This document shows positions 9,180 to 19,400 of a DNA stretch of 54,081 bases, piece by piece (positions within the stretch are counted from its first letter, which is position 1; each line of letters begins with the position of its first letter). The notes under the pieces are model-generated. The model ran no database searches, was not told the DNA's origin, and worked only from the letters and a program-made list of their open reading frames with translations. This stretch comes from UBA9300 sp964577305 (lineage in GTDB: Bacteria > Bacteroidota > Bacteroidia > Bacteroidales > VadinHA17): NCBI GenBank assembly GCA_964577305.1, contig CAZNYS010000016.1, positions 1 to 54,081 on the forward strand, in the 5' to 3' direction. A program made the translations under genes and the position numbers.

Positions 9180-9902
9180 TTGAAGCAGTTGTACAGGAAA
9201 TACGGAATTATAATTCTGGTTATTCTTGTTTTTGCCGTTAGCAGTGCCAGTGCTCAAAAAAAGAAACCCATGAACAGGTCGTGGTATGATGAAAAACCTG
9301 TTCATTTTGGTTTCAGTATCGGCTTTAACACGATGGATTTCAGGCTTACACCCAACCAGGATTATTACATAGTCGATTCGTTATATCCTGAAGTGGCTTA
9401 TCTCAGTCCGGGCATAAATATACAGATTGTAATTGATTATCATCCGGCAGACTACTGGGACATACGGTTTCTTCCCGGTGTTTCTTTCGGGCAGAGAAAA
9501 CTCAATTATTATAAGTCAACACTTGTTTATGATGATAAACAGGCTGTGGAATCGTCATTCCTGGAATTTCCACTCCTGCTGAAGTATAAGGGCTCGAGGT
9601 TAAATAATGTAAGGCCCTACCTCGTGGGTGGCCTGAACTTCAGGCATGATCTTGCAGGAAGGAAGGGTTATGACGATGATAAGGAGGTATACCTTCGTTT
9701 ACGCCGTTCTGATCTGTATTATGAGTTCGGTGCCGGGCTCGATTTTTATCTTTCCTATTTCAAATTGTCCGTTGAAATAAAAATGTCAAACGGACTGAGG
9801 GATATCCTTGTGCGTGAGCCTGCACCCGGTTTCCCGCAATATGTCAATGCTATTGAAAAGCTTAAATCCCAGATATGGGTGCTGGCTTTTCATTTTGAAT
9901 AA
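9180..9902 (+). CDS. porT: PorT family beta-barrel protein, type IX secretion
   Basis: 240 residues. A signal peptide (about 1-25, ending ASAQ) is followed by a small outer membrane beta-barrel with the family pattern of HFGFSIGFNTMDF, RFLPGVSFGQR, FLEFPLLLKYKGSR, NVRPYLVGGLN and LSVEIKMSNGL. PorT is a component of the Bacteroidota T9SS that exports proteins with C-terminal sorting domains; the repeat protein at 16421-20356 would be such a substrate. The start is a TTG at 9180. The next in-frame ATG is at residue 31, after the signal peptide, and an in-frame stop lies 15 bp upstream, so TTG is the only start that keeps the signal peptide. Confidence 0.88.
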   Translation: MKQLYRKYGIIILVILVFAVSSASAQKKKPMNRSWYDEKPVHFGFSIGFNTMDFRLTPNQDYYIVDSLYPEVAYLSPGINIQIVIDYHPADYWDIRFLPGVSFGQRKLNYYKSTLVYDDKQAVESSFLEFPLLLKYKGSRLNNVRPYLVGGLNFRHDLAGRKGYDDDKEVYLRLRRSDLYYEFGAGLDFYLSYFKLSVEIKMSNGLRDILVREPAPGFPQYVNAIEKLKSQIWVLAFHFE

Positions 9903-9909
9903 GCCGGCA

Positions 9910-10686
9910 TCACTTTATCTTGCTATCCCTTCTGAATTCATTGCATATTATAGCTGCTGACATGGCAACATTGAGTGAGTCAATACCCGGTAAAGCTTTT
10001 CTGAATGGTGGGATAATGAGTTTATGTGTTATATAAGGCATTAATTCACCTGATATTCCTCTTGATTCATTCCCGAAAAGCAACAGTCCATTAACGGTTT
10101 TTGTTATGTCCTGTACAGGTTCACCATCAAGAGTGGCAGCGTAAACAGGAGTTCCCATTTTTGTTAGCTCAGGGATAAGAACGGCCAGGTCGGTATAGCT
10201 TACTTTTACATGTAAAAGAGCGCCCATGGATGATTGTATTGTTTTCGGATTATATACATCAACCGTTCCCTGGCTGCATAGAATATTTTCAATACCAAAC
10301 CAGGCAGCAATTCGTATTATGGTACCAAGATTGCCGGGGTCTTGTATGTTATCGAGTGCGATGCTCAGGCTGTTGGCAATGAATATTTTGTCAGGGCTGT
10401 AATTTTCCATATCCACAAGGGCAAGCGTATTCTGTGGCGTCTTGAGCTGGCTTACTTTAGCTAGTTCCCGTTCATTTACTGCTATTATTTCCTTCACTGA
10501 GGATAGTAATTTATTGTCCGTGTTTTCTATCCATTCATTTACGGCCAGCAACAATTTTACCTGTTTACCGCTTTCAAGAAATTCATTTACCAGTTTATCA
10601 CCTTCTATTACATAAAGCCTGGTCCTGACGCGGTATTTCTTGTACCTTAATGAATTTATCAGTTTGATATTTGCAGAGCTGAGCAT
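9910..10686 (-). CDS. TrmH/SpoU family RNA 2'-O-methyltransferase
   Basis: 258 residues. The C-terminal knotted SPOUT domain shows all three motifs: SIALDNIQDPGNLGTIIRIA (motif 1), LFGNESRGIS (motif 2) and LPGIDSLNVAMSAAI (motif 3). The N-terminal 95 residues form the substrate-binding domain seen in RlmB- and TsnR-like enzymes. The expected reaction is SAM-dependent 2'-O-methylation of a ribose in rRNA or tRNA; the target nucleotide is unknown. It is convergent with porT (7 bp apart) and divergent from the tamL-like gene, a pairing with tamL that I recall from many Bacteroidota. Confidence 0.92.
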   Translation of the reverse strand: MLSSANIKLINSLRYKKYRVRTRLYVIEGDKLVNEFLESGKQVKLLLAVNEWIENTDNKLLSSVKEIIAVNERELAKVSQLKTPQNTLALVDMENYSPDKIFIANSLSIALDNIQDPGNLGTIIRIAAWFGIENILCSQGTVDVYNPKTIQSSMGALLHVKVSYTDLAVLIPELTKMGTPVYAATLDGEPVQDITKTVNGLLLFGNESRGISGELMPYITHKLIIPPFRKALPGIDSLNVAMSAAIICNEFRRDSKIK

Positions 10687-10758
10687 TATTTTACCGTGGG
10701 TTTATTTAACAGAAAGTGAATATTTATTTGATATATTTGCGATTAGTTTATACAAAAG

Positions 10759-13101
10759 TTGAAATATTTTCCTTTAAATAAAAAACTATATTTATTAAAG
10801 CTGCCGTGCTTGTTACTTGTGGTACTGGTTTTCTATTCATGTAACCCGACCAAGTATGTACCATCAGATAAGACCCTGCTTGATAAATCTGAAGTAAATA
10901 TAGATAATAATCGCATCAGGAAATCTGATCTTGAACCTTATATAAAACAGGAACCCAATAAGAAGATATTTGGAGCCCGTTTTCACCTTGGACTATATAA
11001 TCTTTCCAATATAGAAAAAACAGGATGGCCTCATGGATGGTTGAGGAATATTGGTGAGGAGCCCGTTATCTTTGATGCTTTTTCTGCCAGCAAATCATCG
11101 GAACAAATTGAAAATTACCTCTTTTCAAAAGGTTATTTTAATGCCGAGGTCTCAACTGATATTTTCTCGCACAAGCAAAAAACAGATATTATCTATCAGA
11201 TCCGGGCAAAAAACCCATACATGATAAGGAGGGTAATATATGATATCAGGGATGAGAAAATCAGGAACTTGTTTTTTATGGATACCATAAACTGCCTTAT
11301 TAAGAGTGGCGAGATATACGATGTGGATGTATTGCAAAATGAAAGGATCAGACTGGAAAGGTTTATCAAGGATATGGGCTTCTACAGTTTTAGCCGCGAT
11401 CATATATATTATGAAGTTGACAGCACTATTGGTAACAGGCAGGTTGATATTTTCTATGAAGTCAGAAAATTTCTCAAATATAATGATGGTAACAGGATTA
11501 TTGAGTCAGAGCACCAGAGGTACAGGATAAATAATGTTTACATCTACACGGGTTTTGATCCGAAGAAAGCCCTTGATGAGGGTGATGCCTATTTGCAGAG
11601 GCAGGATACCACATTACTGAATGGTTATTACTTTTTGACTGACATGGAAAAGCATTCTGTAAAACCTAATGTGATTATACAATCACTCTATATCAAACCG
11701 GGTGATCTTTTCCAGGTTACCAATATGGAAAGAAGCCAGGACCACCTTAATTCATTACAGTCATTCAGGCTGGTCAGCATAAGGTACACTGAACCGGGCA
11801 ACATACCAGACTGGGAACACAATGAGCTGCCACTGGATTGTATAATCAGGCTGACGCCGGTAACATTACAGGAATTCAGGATAGAGCTGGAGGGAACTAA
11901 TTCGGCAGGTAATCTAGGGGGCGCGGTCAACTTTGTATACCAGCATAAAAACCTTTTCAGGGGAGCAGAACGACTTAATATTAAGCTTAAGGGAGCTTAT
12001 GAGACCCTGTCAGAGCAGATAACAGGTTCGAGGAGTACACAGGAATACGGTTTTGAAACAAGCCTTACTCTGCCAAGGTTCATGCTGCCCTTCCTTAAAA
12101 AGGAGAGCTTTATTAAGAAATATAATCCCAAAACGGTTATTACCGCAGCGTATAACTATCAGAAAATGCCTGTATATACCCGTACGGTAGCCAATGCTTC
12201 CTTCGGGTATAACTGGCGAGGCAATCGTTTTACGCAGCATACAGTATACCCGCTTCAACTCAACGTTGTTAAACTTCCTTTCATAGATCCTGATTTTGAG
12301 ATGAATATAGATACCTCATCGTACCTGGCATATAGTTATAAGGACGTTTTTCTTCTTGGAGGTAATTATATATATGTATTCAATAATCAGAATATAAAGA
12401 AGTCGAGGGATTACTGGTTTATCAAGCTGACAGGTGAACTGGCAGGTAATCTTTTAGCCCTGGGTTACATGGCAGCTGGTGTGGATACTGTAAGTGGTGG
12501 TAACTATGAAATATTCGGGCAGTCTTTTGCCCAGTATGCACGGGCTGATGTGGATATTCGATATAACCGTACAGTCAATGAAGTAAGCTCGGTGGTATAC
12601 AGGGGCTTTATAGGGGTAGGTATTCCCTATGGTAACTCAAAGGCAGTGCCATTCGAAAAACAATATTTCAGTGGTGGAGCAAATAGCATCAGGGCATGGC
12701 ATGTGCGTTCACTGGGCCCCGGCTCATATACTCCCGTTGACTCTTCGTTTTTTAATATGACAGCCGATATAAAGCTTGAATTCAATGCTGAATACAGGTT
12801 CAAATTGTTCTGGATACTCGAAGGAGCTTTGTTCCTTGATGTTGGTAATATCTGGACTTTTTATGAGGATGAAGACCGGACGGGAACACAATTCAGATTT
12901 GATAAGTTTTACAGGGACCTGGCCGTTGGAACAGGTCTGGGACTGAGGTTTGACCTAAATTTTGTAATTCTCCGAGCTGATCTTGGAATGAAACTGAGGG
13001 ATCCGCAATTACCTGACCGTCCCAGGTGGATACTGCAGAGGCGCAAGCTGAATTTCAGAAATGACTTTACACTTAATATCAGTATTGGTTATCCGTTCTA
13101 A
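10759..13101 (+). CDS. tamL: TamL-type outer membrane assembly lipoprotein (BamA/TamA superfamily)
   Basis: 780 residues. The N-terminal hydrophobic segment ends in a lipobox with Cys28 (VFYSC), which marks the Bacteroidota TamL variant of TamA. Residues about 30-380 contain POTRA-like repeats, and residues about 385-780 form the 16-strand Omp85 barrel, with YFSGGANSIRAWHVRSLGPG as the loop 6 VRGF-like region and a terminal aromatic strand ending in YPF. The role is insertion of outer membrane proteins together with TamB. The start is TTG at 10759: an in-frame TAG at 10744 blocks any upstream ATG and no internal ATG precedes the lipobox. TATATTTG at 10732-10739 is a possible -7 element without a good -33 box. 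Confidence 0.9.
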   Translation: MKYFPLNKKLYLLKLPCLLLVVLVFYSCNPTKYVPSDKTLLDKSEVNIDNNRIRKSDLEPYIKQEPNKKIFGARFHLGLYNLSNIEKTGWPHGWLRNIGEEPVIFDAFSASKSSEQIENYLFSKGYFNAEVSTDIFSHKQKTDIIYQIRAKNPYMIRRVIYDIRDEKIRNLFFMDTINCLIKSGEIYDVDVLQNERIRLERFIKDMGFYSFSRDHIYYEVDSTIGNRQVDIFYEVRKFLKYNDGNRIIESEHQRYRINNVYIYTGFDPKKALDEGDAYLQRQDTTLLNGYYFLTDMEKHSVKPNVIIQSLYIKPGDLFQVTNMERSQDHLNSLQSFRLVSIRYTEPGNIPDWEHNELPLDCIIRLTPVTLQEFRIELEGTNSAGNLGGAVNFVYQHKNLFRGAERLNIKLKGAYETLSEQITGSRSTQEYGFETSLTLPRFMLPFLKKESFIKKYNPKTVITAAYNYQKMPVYTRTVANASFGYNWRGNRFTQHTVYPLQLNVVKLPFIDPDFEMNIDTSSYLAYSYKDVFLLGGNYIYVFNNQNIKKSRDYWFIKLTGELAGNLLALGYMAAGVDTVSGGNYEIFGQSFAQYARADVDIRYNRTVNEVSSVVYRGFIGVGIPYGNSKAVPFEKQYFSGGANSIRAWHVRSLGPGSYTPVDSSFFNMTADIKLEFNAEYRFKLFWILEGALFLDVGNIWTFYEDEDRTGTQFRFDKFYRDLAVGTGLGLRFDLNFVILRADLGMKLRDPQLPDRPRWILQRRKLNFRNDFTLNISIGYPF

Positions 13102-13401
13102 CCTGAAACACAGGGCACAGAGCTCAGAGCTCAGGGCAAAGAGCACAGTTCTTAGGGGATACAGGGTTCACGCCTTCACTGAAGCTTCGGCGGGCAATGC
13201 AAGGCACTGTTCAAAGGGAGAGCTTTTCGCATCTATTTAGCAAATAAAGTTCGCATTAATATGCATTCTCTTTGTAATCTGTGAAAATCTGTGAAATCTG
13301 CTTCCATAACAACAAATTTGATTTGCAAATAATAACAATTCTAACCAATTTAGTCCGCTCTTTTAAATCTAATAAGAATTAACGCTAATAAACCAACAGC
13401 G
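13102..13401. other. 300-bp intergenic region with short direct repeats
   Basis: There is no convincing coding frame. The first part is low-complexity and purine-rich, with AGAGCTC repeated in tandem (about 13118-13131) and related words such as CACAGGGCACAG. At 13166-13185 GAAGCTTC lies in a small palindrome. At about 13277-13300 a ten-base word (ATCTGTGAAA) is repeated 2.4 times. The last 100 bases are AT-rich and probably carry the promoter of the transporter genes, but I could not identify clear boxes. Confidence 0.5.
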
Positions 13402-14763
13402 ATGGCAAATATCGAATTACCTATCAGGGATAGTTTTGGCAGTAAACTGGGAGTAGTAGCTGCAGCTGCAGGATCTGCAGTAGGGCTAGGCAATATTTGG
13501 AGATTCCCTTATGTGCTGGGAGCAAATGGTGGTGGTGCCTTTCTGCTTATTTACCTCGGTTTTATTTTTGGTATAGGCTTTCCCGTTATGCTGGCTGAGC
13601 TTACCATAGGTCGCAGGGCACAGAAGAATGCATTGGGATCGTTCAAGAAGCTGGCTCCCGGCAAACCATGGTACCTGATAGGTCTTATGGGTATAGTGGC
13701 AGCATTTATGATACTTGCCTTCTACAGTACTATTGCAGGATGGACACTTGAATACCTGGTACAGGCATTTTCCAATGGTTTTGCTGGCAAGAGCTCCGGC
13801 CAGCTAAAAGAGTCATTCGAGGTTTTCCAGGGTGGATCATTCAGACCGGTATTATGGCAACTTGTATTCATGTTCCTTACGGCATTCATAATATACAGGG
13901 GAGTAAAGAGGGGAATTGAAAAATATACAAAGATATTAATGCCGGTACTGGTATTACTGGTAATCATAATCTGCATTAGGTCACTAACTCTTGATGGAGC
14001 CAAAGAAGGACTTGAATTTTTGTTCAAACCTGATTTTTCAAAAATAACATGGTCTGTAATACTTGATGCTCTGGGGCAGGCTGCTTTTTCTCTCAGCATA
14101 GGCATGGGTACCCTGATAACATACGGATCATATATACAAAAAGATAATAACCTGTCGGTTACTGCCCTTCAGGTAACCACAGCTGATACAGTCATTGCAG
14201 TACTTGCAGGTGTAATGATATTCCCTGCGGTGTTTGCCTTTAATATTGATCCTGCTGAAGGATTCGGTCTTGTTTTTATAGTCCTTCCTAATATTTTTGA
14301 GCAGATGGCAGGCGGATATTTCTTTTCCATACTCTTTTTTATTCTTCTTGCAATCGCTGCTTTAACCTCTACAGTATCTGTGCTTGAAGTGGTGGTGGCA
14401 TATTTTTCTGAAGAACTTAATATGAGCAGGCGCAGGGCAACTGTAATTGCTGCTTCCGCCATAAGTATAGTAGGCATTTTTGCCACTTTATCCTTTGGGC
14501 CACTGAGTAATGCACTAATATTTGGCAGAACGATATTCGCTTGGTTCGACTATCTGTCTGCCAACCTGCTTCTGCCACTGGGAGCCATATTTATCGTGCT
14601 CTTTGTAGGCTGGTACCTGGGTAAGAAAAATGTTAAGGATGAAATAACCAACCAGGGCGAGTTGAAAGGCAGGCTGGTAAATGTATTTATGTTAATTGTG
14701 AAATTTGTGGCCCCATTAGCTATTGCACTGGTATTTATCTATGGACTTGGACTGATAGGTTGA
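13402..14763 (+). CDS. Sodium:neurotransmitter symporter (NSS/SNF) family transporter
   Basis: 453 residues with about 11 transmembrane segments. The N-terminal signature GSAVGLGNIWRFPYVLGANG is the TM1 region that forms the Na+ and substrate sites in LeuT-fold NSS proteins. TM6 and TM8 regions are represented by GQAAFSLSIGMGTLITYGSY and LTSTVSVLEVVVAYF. Bacterial members carry amino acids, often aromatic, branched-chain or tryptophan, by Na+ symport. The length matches the 11-TM bacterial type that lacks TM12. The gene is 12 bp before an AGCS symporter gene, so two Na+-coupled amino acid importers are probably expressed together. Confidence 0.93.
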   Translation: MANIELPIRDSFGSKLGVVAAAAGSAVGLGNIWRFPYVLGANGGGAFLLIYLGFIFGIGFPVMLAELTIGRRAQKNALGSFKKLAPGKPWYLIGLMGIVAAFMILAFYSTIAGWTLEYLVQAFSNGFAGKSSGQLKESFEVFQGGSFRPVLWQLVFMFLTAFIIYRGVKRGIEKYTKILMPVLVLLVIIICIRSLTLDGAKEGLEFLFKPDFSKITWSVILDALGQAAFSLSIGMGTLITYGSYIQKDNNLSVTALQVTTADTVIAVLAGVMIFPAVFAFNIDPAEGFGLVFIVLPNIFEQMAGGYFFSILFFILLAIAALTSTVSVLEVVVAYFSEELNMSRRRATVIAASAISIVGIFATLSFGPLSNALIFGRTIFAWFDYLSANLLLPLGAIFIVLFVGWYLGKKNVKDEITNQGELKGRLVNVFMLIVKFVAPLAIALVFIYGLGLIG

Positions 14764-14775
14764 ACAGAATAACAG

Positions 14776-16272
14776 ATGTTTTTAATCGACCCTCAATCAC
14801 TGACCATAAGCGAACGTATAAACTATGCGTTTGAGCCTGTGGTCAATTTTCTTGAGAATGTATTTTTCTGGGATCCTGTTAAAGCTGTTGGAATAGATAT
14901 TGAAGCACAGGTGCCGATTGTTGTTCTCTGGCTAATCTTTGGTGGCGTTTTCTTTACCTTCAGGATGAAGTTTATTAACCTGAGGGCTTTCAAACATGCT
15001 TTTGCACTTATAAGGGGCAAATATGATAAACCTGGATCCTCAGGGGAGGTTAGCCATTTCCAGGCTCTAACCACGGCATTATCTGCCACGGTGGGACTGG
15101 GTAATATCACTGGTGTTGCAATAGCCATTGCAGTTGGTGGACCAGGAGCCACTTTCTGGATGATATTAGCTGGATTTTTCGGGATGTCGCTGAAATTTAC
15201 CGAATGCACCCTCGGTATTAAATACAGATATATCGACGAAAACGGAAAGGTGTCAGGCGGTCCTATGTATTACCTGAATATGGCACTGAGGAACAGAAAG
15301 CTTGGGGCACTGGGAAAGATACTTGCATTATTCAGTGCGGGAATGATGGTGCTGGCTTCTTTCGGTGGCAGCAATATGTTACAATCGAACCAGTCATTTG
15401 TACAGTTTACAACTATCTTTCCCGCAATGGAATCCCATGGTTTCTGGTTCGGTGTGCTATTATCAATACTTATTGGCATTGTAGTAATAGGCGGTATACG
15501 CGGCATAGCCCGTGTTACTGAAAAGCTTGTGCCGTTTATGTCGTTCCTTTACATAGGAGCTGCTCTTATTATTATTTTTATGAACTTCAGTAAGGTTGAT
15601 GATGTGTTCATCCTGATAATAAAAGGTGCATTTCAGCCTGTTGCTCTTAAAGGAGGTATTATTGGTGTTATTATAACCGGCTTCCGTCGAGGTGCATTCT
15701 CCAATGAAGCAGGCGTCGGATCAGCAGCTGTGGCACATGCTGCAGCAAAAACTGATGAACCTGTAAAGGAAGGAATAGTAGCCATGCTGGAACCTTTTAT
15801 AGATACTATCCTGATATGCACAATGACATCCCTTGTAATACTGTTTACGGGATTCCACGAATCAGCATCAACCCTGGAGGGAGCTGAGCTTACTTCGGCT
15901 GCTTTCGAATCAGTATTTCCATGGTTTCCGTATTTGCTGGTGCTCGCCATACTGTGTTTTGCATTCTCCACCATGATATCATGGTCGTATTATGGATTGA
16001 ACGGATTTAAGTTTCTATTTGAGAAATATATATACCGTATCAGCGGAATGAAGAACCTCACTGCCTATATTTATTACTCAATATTTCTTTTTTTTACAAT
16101 AGTTGGGGCTTCTTCAACCCTTGATAATGTGATAGCTTTTTCTGACATGATGGTCCTTACACTTGCATTTCCAAATATTACGGGCCTGCTTATACTGGCC
16201 CCCGAAGTCTCAGCCGATATGAAGGATTATATCAAACGATACAAGGCAGGCCTGATAAAAAGATACAAATAG
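14776..16272 (+). CDS. Alanine/glycine:cation symporter (AGCS family)
   Basis: 498 residues with about 10-11 transmembrane segments. Family markers are TVGLGNITGVAIAIAVGGPG near residue 100, MSLKFTECTLGIKYR, GGPMYYL, and GAFSNEAGVGSAAVAHAAAK near residue 315. Members take up alanine, glycine or D-alanine with Na+ or H+. It starts 12 bp after the NSS transporter gene, so the two very likely share one transcript. Together they point to amino acid use as nutrients. Substrate within the family is not decidable by eye. Confidence 0.93.
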   Translation: MFLIDPQSLTISERINYAFEPVVNFLENVFFWDPVKAVGIDIEAQVPIVVLWLIFGGVFFTFRMKFINLRAFKHAFALIRGKYDKPGSSGEVSHFQALTTALSATVGLGNITGVAIAIAVGGPGATFWMILAGFFGMSLKFTECTLGIKYRYIDENGKVSGGPMYYLNMALRNRKLGALGKILALFSAGMMVLASFGGSNMLQSNQSFVQFTTIFPAMESHGFWFGVLLSILIGIVVIGGIRGIARVTEKLVPFMSFLYIGAALIIIFMNFSKVDDVFILIIKGAFQPVALKGGIIGVIITGFRRGAFSNEAGVGSAAVAHAAAKTDEPVKEGIVAMLEPFIDTILICTMTSLVILFTGFHESASTLEGAELTSAAFESVFPWFPYLLVLAILCFAFSTMISWSYYGLNGFKFLFEKYIYRISGMKNLTAYIYYSIFLFFTIVGASSTLDNVIAFSDMMVLTLAFPNITGLLILAPEVSADMKDYIKRYKAGLIKRYK

Positions 16273-16420
16273 TGAATCCTTAAAAAACCAGTTTTTAGTA
16301 TCTTTAATATATTAATCAAAAAATTATTAGATCTTATCAAATCTAAATAAATTATTGTTATACTTGTATTTAAAGGATTGATAAAGTAGAATAAATGAAT
16401 CCTTATTTTTACTTACTTTC

Positions 16421-19400
16421 ATGAAAAAAGCATTTATACTTTTAGTCTATATACAGTTTTCCCTTGTTAATTATGGGCAGATTATTGCTGATCATACAGT
16501 AGTTGACAAGTTTGATGAGATCCCACAGGTATATATTGATGAGGTAAAGAAGATGATGGTTGCTTTCATGGGAGAGTCTCATTCAGCAGCCTATAGAACA
16601 GGGATGGAGTTGTTAGAACAAGACTATCCTGAATATGCATGTAATGTTTCTACAGCTGAAGGATATACAGATCAGTATGTAAGGGTCGAAGACTTTGGCT
16701 GGGTTGGTGAACATATCTGGTTCACATGGTTTGCCTATGATGAAGGATCAAGACCTTATCCTTACAGTGAGGAAATAACAAATGCAATAACATCATATAA
16801 TGATGACGGTCATCCATTCAGTGCGCTTGGATTTGGCTGGTGTGGCGATATGGTTATTGATGGAGGCAATGCCAGTGAGGATACTGATCCGGTTTACGGA
16901 GTTCACTGGTATGGAGCATCTTCTGGCGGACCGGATGGTAATCTTTGCTGGGGGCTTGATGCAGAGGATTATGCCATAACAGGGAATAGAGTAAATCTGG
17001 AAACATATCTTGGTGCTATGGAAGATTATATTGCACATTGTGCATCAGAAAGTCCCACAACAAGAATGGTTTTCACTACGGGCCCCGTAGATTATGAAGG
17101 AGACTGGGTTGGTGAAGCTGCATACCAGGGACATATAAAACACGAAGCAATCAGGGATTATGTGTATGCAGATGCAACAAGAATACTTTTTGATTATGCA
17201 GATATCTTATGTCATGATGATGATGGCAGTTTAACAACAGATACATGGAATGGACATATATTTCCATCAATAACTCCAACAAATGAGATGCCCCTGGCAA
17301 CAGGACATATTTCTGAAGCAGGAGCAATAAGACTTGCTAAAGCTCAATGGTGGATGCTTGCAAAGATTGCAGGATGGACTGGTGGTAATATCCCGGTAAC
17401 AGATATAACGGTAACCGGAGCAGGAGGATCAACAACAATAAGCACTATTAATGGCACTCTTCAGTTATATGCGGCTATAGAACCTTCAGATGCCACGGAT
17501 AAGACAGTAACATGGTCTATATCTGAAGGAACAGGCCAGGCAACCATCAGTTCCACAGGGCTTGTGACCGCTATCGCTAACGGTACAGTTACAGCCAGGG
17601 CAACAGCAAATGACGGATCAGGAGTCTTTGGGACTCTGGTGATAACAATATCAAATCAGTTTGTGCCGGTTGAAAGTATAATAGTCACCGGGGCAGGGGG
17701 AGCCACATTAATTAGTACTATAGGCGGAACCCTTCAATTAAGTACTGAGATAACACCCAGCGATGCCACGAATAAGACTGTTACATGGTCAATCATAAAT
17801 GGAACAGGTCAGGCAACTATCAATTCCACAGGGCTTGTGACGGCAGTCGCCAATGGGACAGTTACAGCAAGGGCAACAGCAAATGATGGCTCAGGAGTTT
17901 ACGGAGAACTTGTAATAACAATTTCAAACCAGGTTATACCGGTAACTTCTATAACTGTAACCGGAGCAGGAGGATCTACAATAATAAACACTGATGATGG
18001 TACTCTTCAGTTAAATGCAGCGATATCGCCTGCAAATGCAACGGACAAGACTGTGACGTGGTCAATTATAGATGGTACTGATGAGGCAACCATAAATTCC
18101 ACGGGACTTGTGACGGCCATTGATAATGGAACGGTTACAGCCAGAGCAACAGCAAATGATGGTTCAGGGGTTTTCGGTGAACTTGTGATAACAATATCGA
18201 ACCAGATTATACCAGTTGAAAGCATAACAGTTACAGGAGCAGGAGGATCAACAATTATAAACACCGATGATGGTACTCTTCAGCTAAATACCACCGTATT
18301 ACCTGCTAATGCCACGAATCAGACTGTGACGTGGTCAATTATAAATGGTACAGGCCAGGCAACCATAAGTACCACAGGTCTTGTAACAGCAATTGATAAT
18401 GGAACGGTTACCGCCAGGGCAATAGCAAATGATGGCTCAGGAGTTTACGGAACACTTCTGATAACAATATCAAATCAGGTTATACCAGTTGAAAGCATAA
18501 CTGTCACCGGAGCAGGGGGATCAACAACAATAAGCATTGATAATGGTACTCTTCAGTTATATAAAGCCATATTACCAGCTGATGCCACGAATCAGACTGT
18601 GACGTGGTCAATTATCAATGGAACAGGCCAGGCAACCATCAGTACCACTGGGCTTGTGACAGCCATTGCTAACGGTATAGTTACAGCCAGGGCGACGGCA
18701 AATGACGGATCAGGGGTTTATGGAGAACTTGTGATCACACTTTCAAATCAGGTTGTACCAGTTGAAAGCATAATATTAACAGGGGCTGGAGGAGCGACTT
18801 TAATAAATATTCTTGGTGGTACTCTTCAATTAAGTGCTGAGATAATACCTTCAAATGCCACAAATAAAACTATTACATGGTCAATTATAAACGGAACAGG
18901 TCAGGCAACTATCAGTTCCACGGGTCTTGTGACAGCTGTTGATAATGGAACGGTTACAGCCAGGGCAACAGCAAATGATGGCTCAGGTGTTTTCGGAACT
19001 CTTCTGATAACAATATCGAACCAGGTTATACCGGTAACCAACATAACAGTAACCGGAGCAGGAGGATCAACAACAATAAACACTGATAATGGTACCCTTC
19101 AGTTAAATGCTGACATATCACCTACAAATGCAACTGATAAGACTGTGACGTGGTCAATTATAAATGGTACAGGTCAGGCAACTATCAGTTCCACGGGGCT
19201 TGTAGCTGCAATTGCTAATGGAACGGTTACAGCCAGGGCAACAGCAAATGATGGCTCAGGAGTATACGGAACACTTCTGATAACAATATCAAATCAGGTT
19301 GTATCAGTTGAAGGCATAACAGTGACCGGGGCAGGGGGAACGACTTTAATTAATACTAAAGGGGGGACTCTTCAGTTAAGTGCTGAGATAGCACCCTCAG

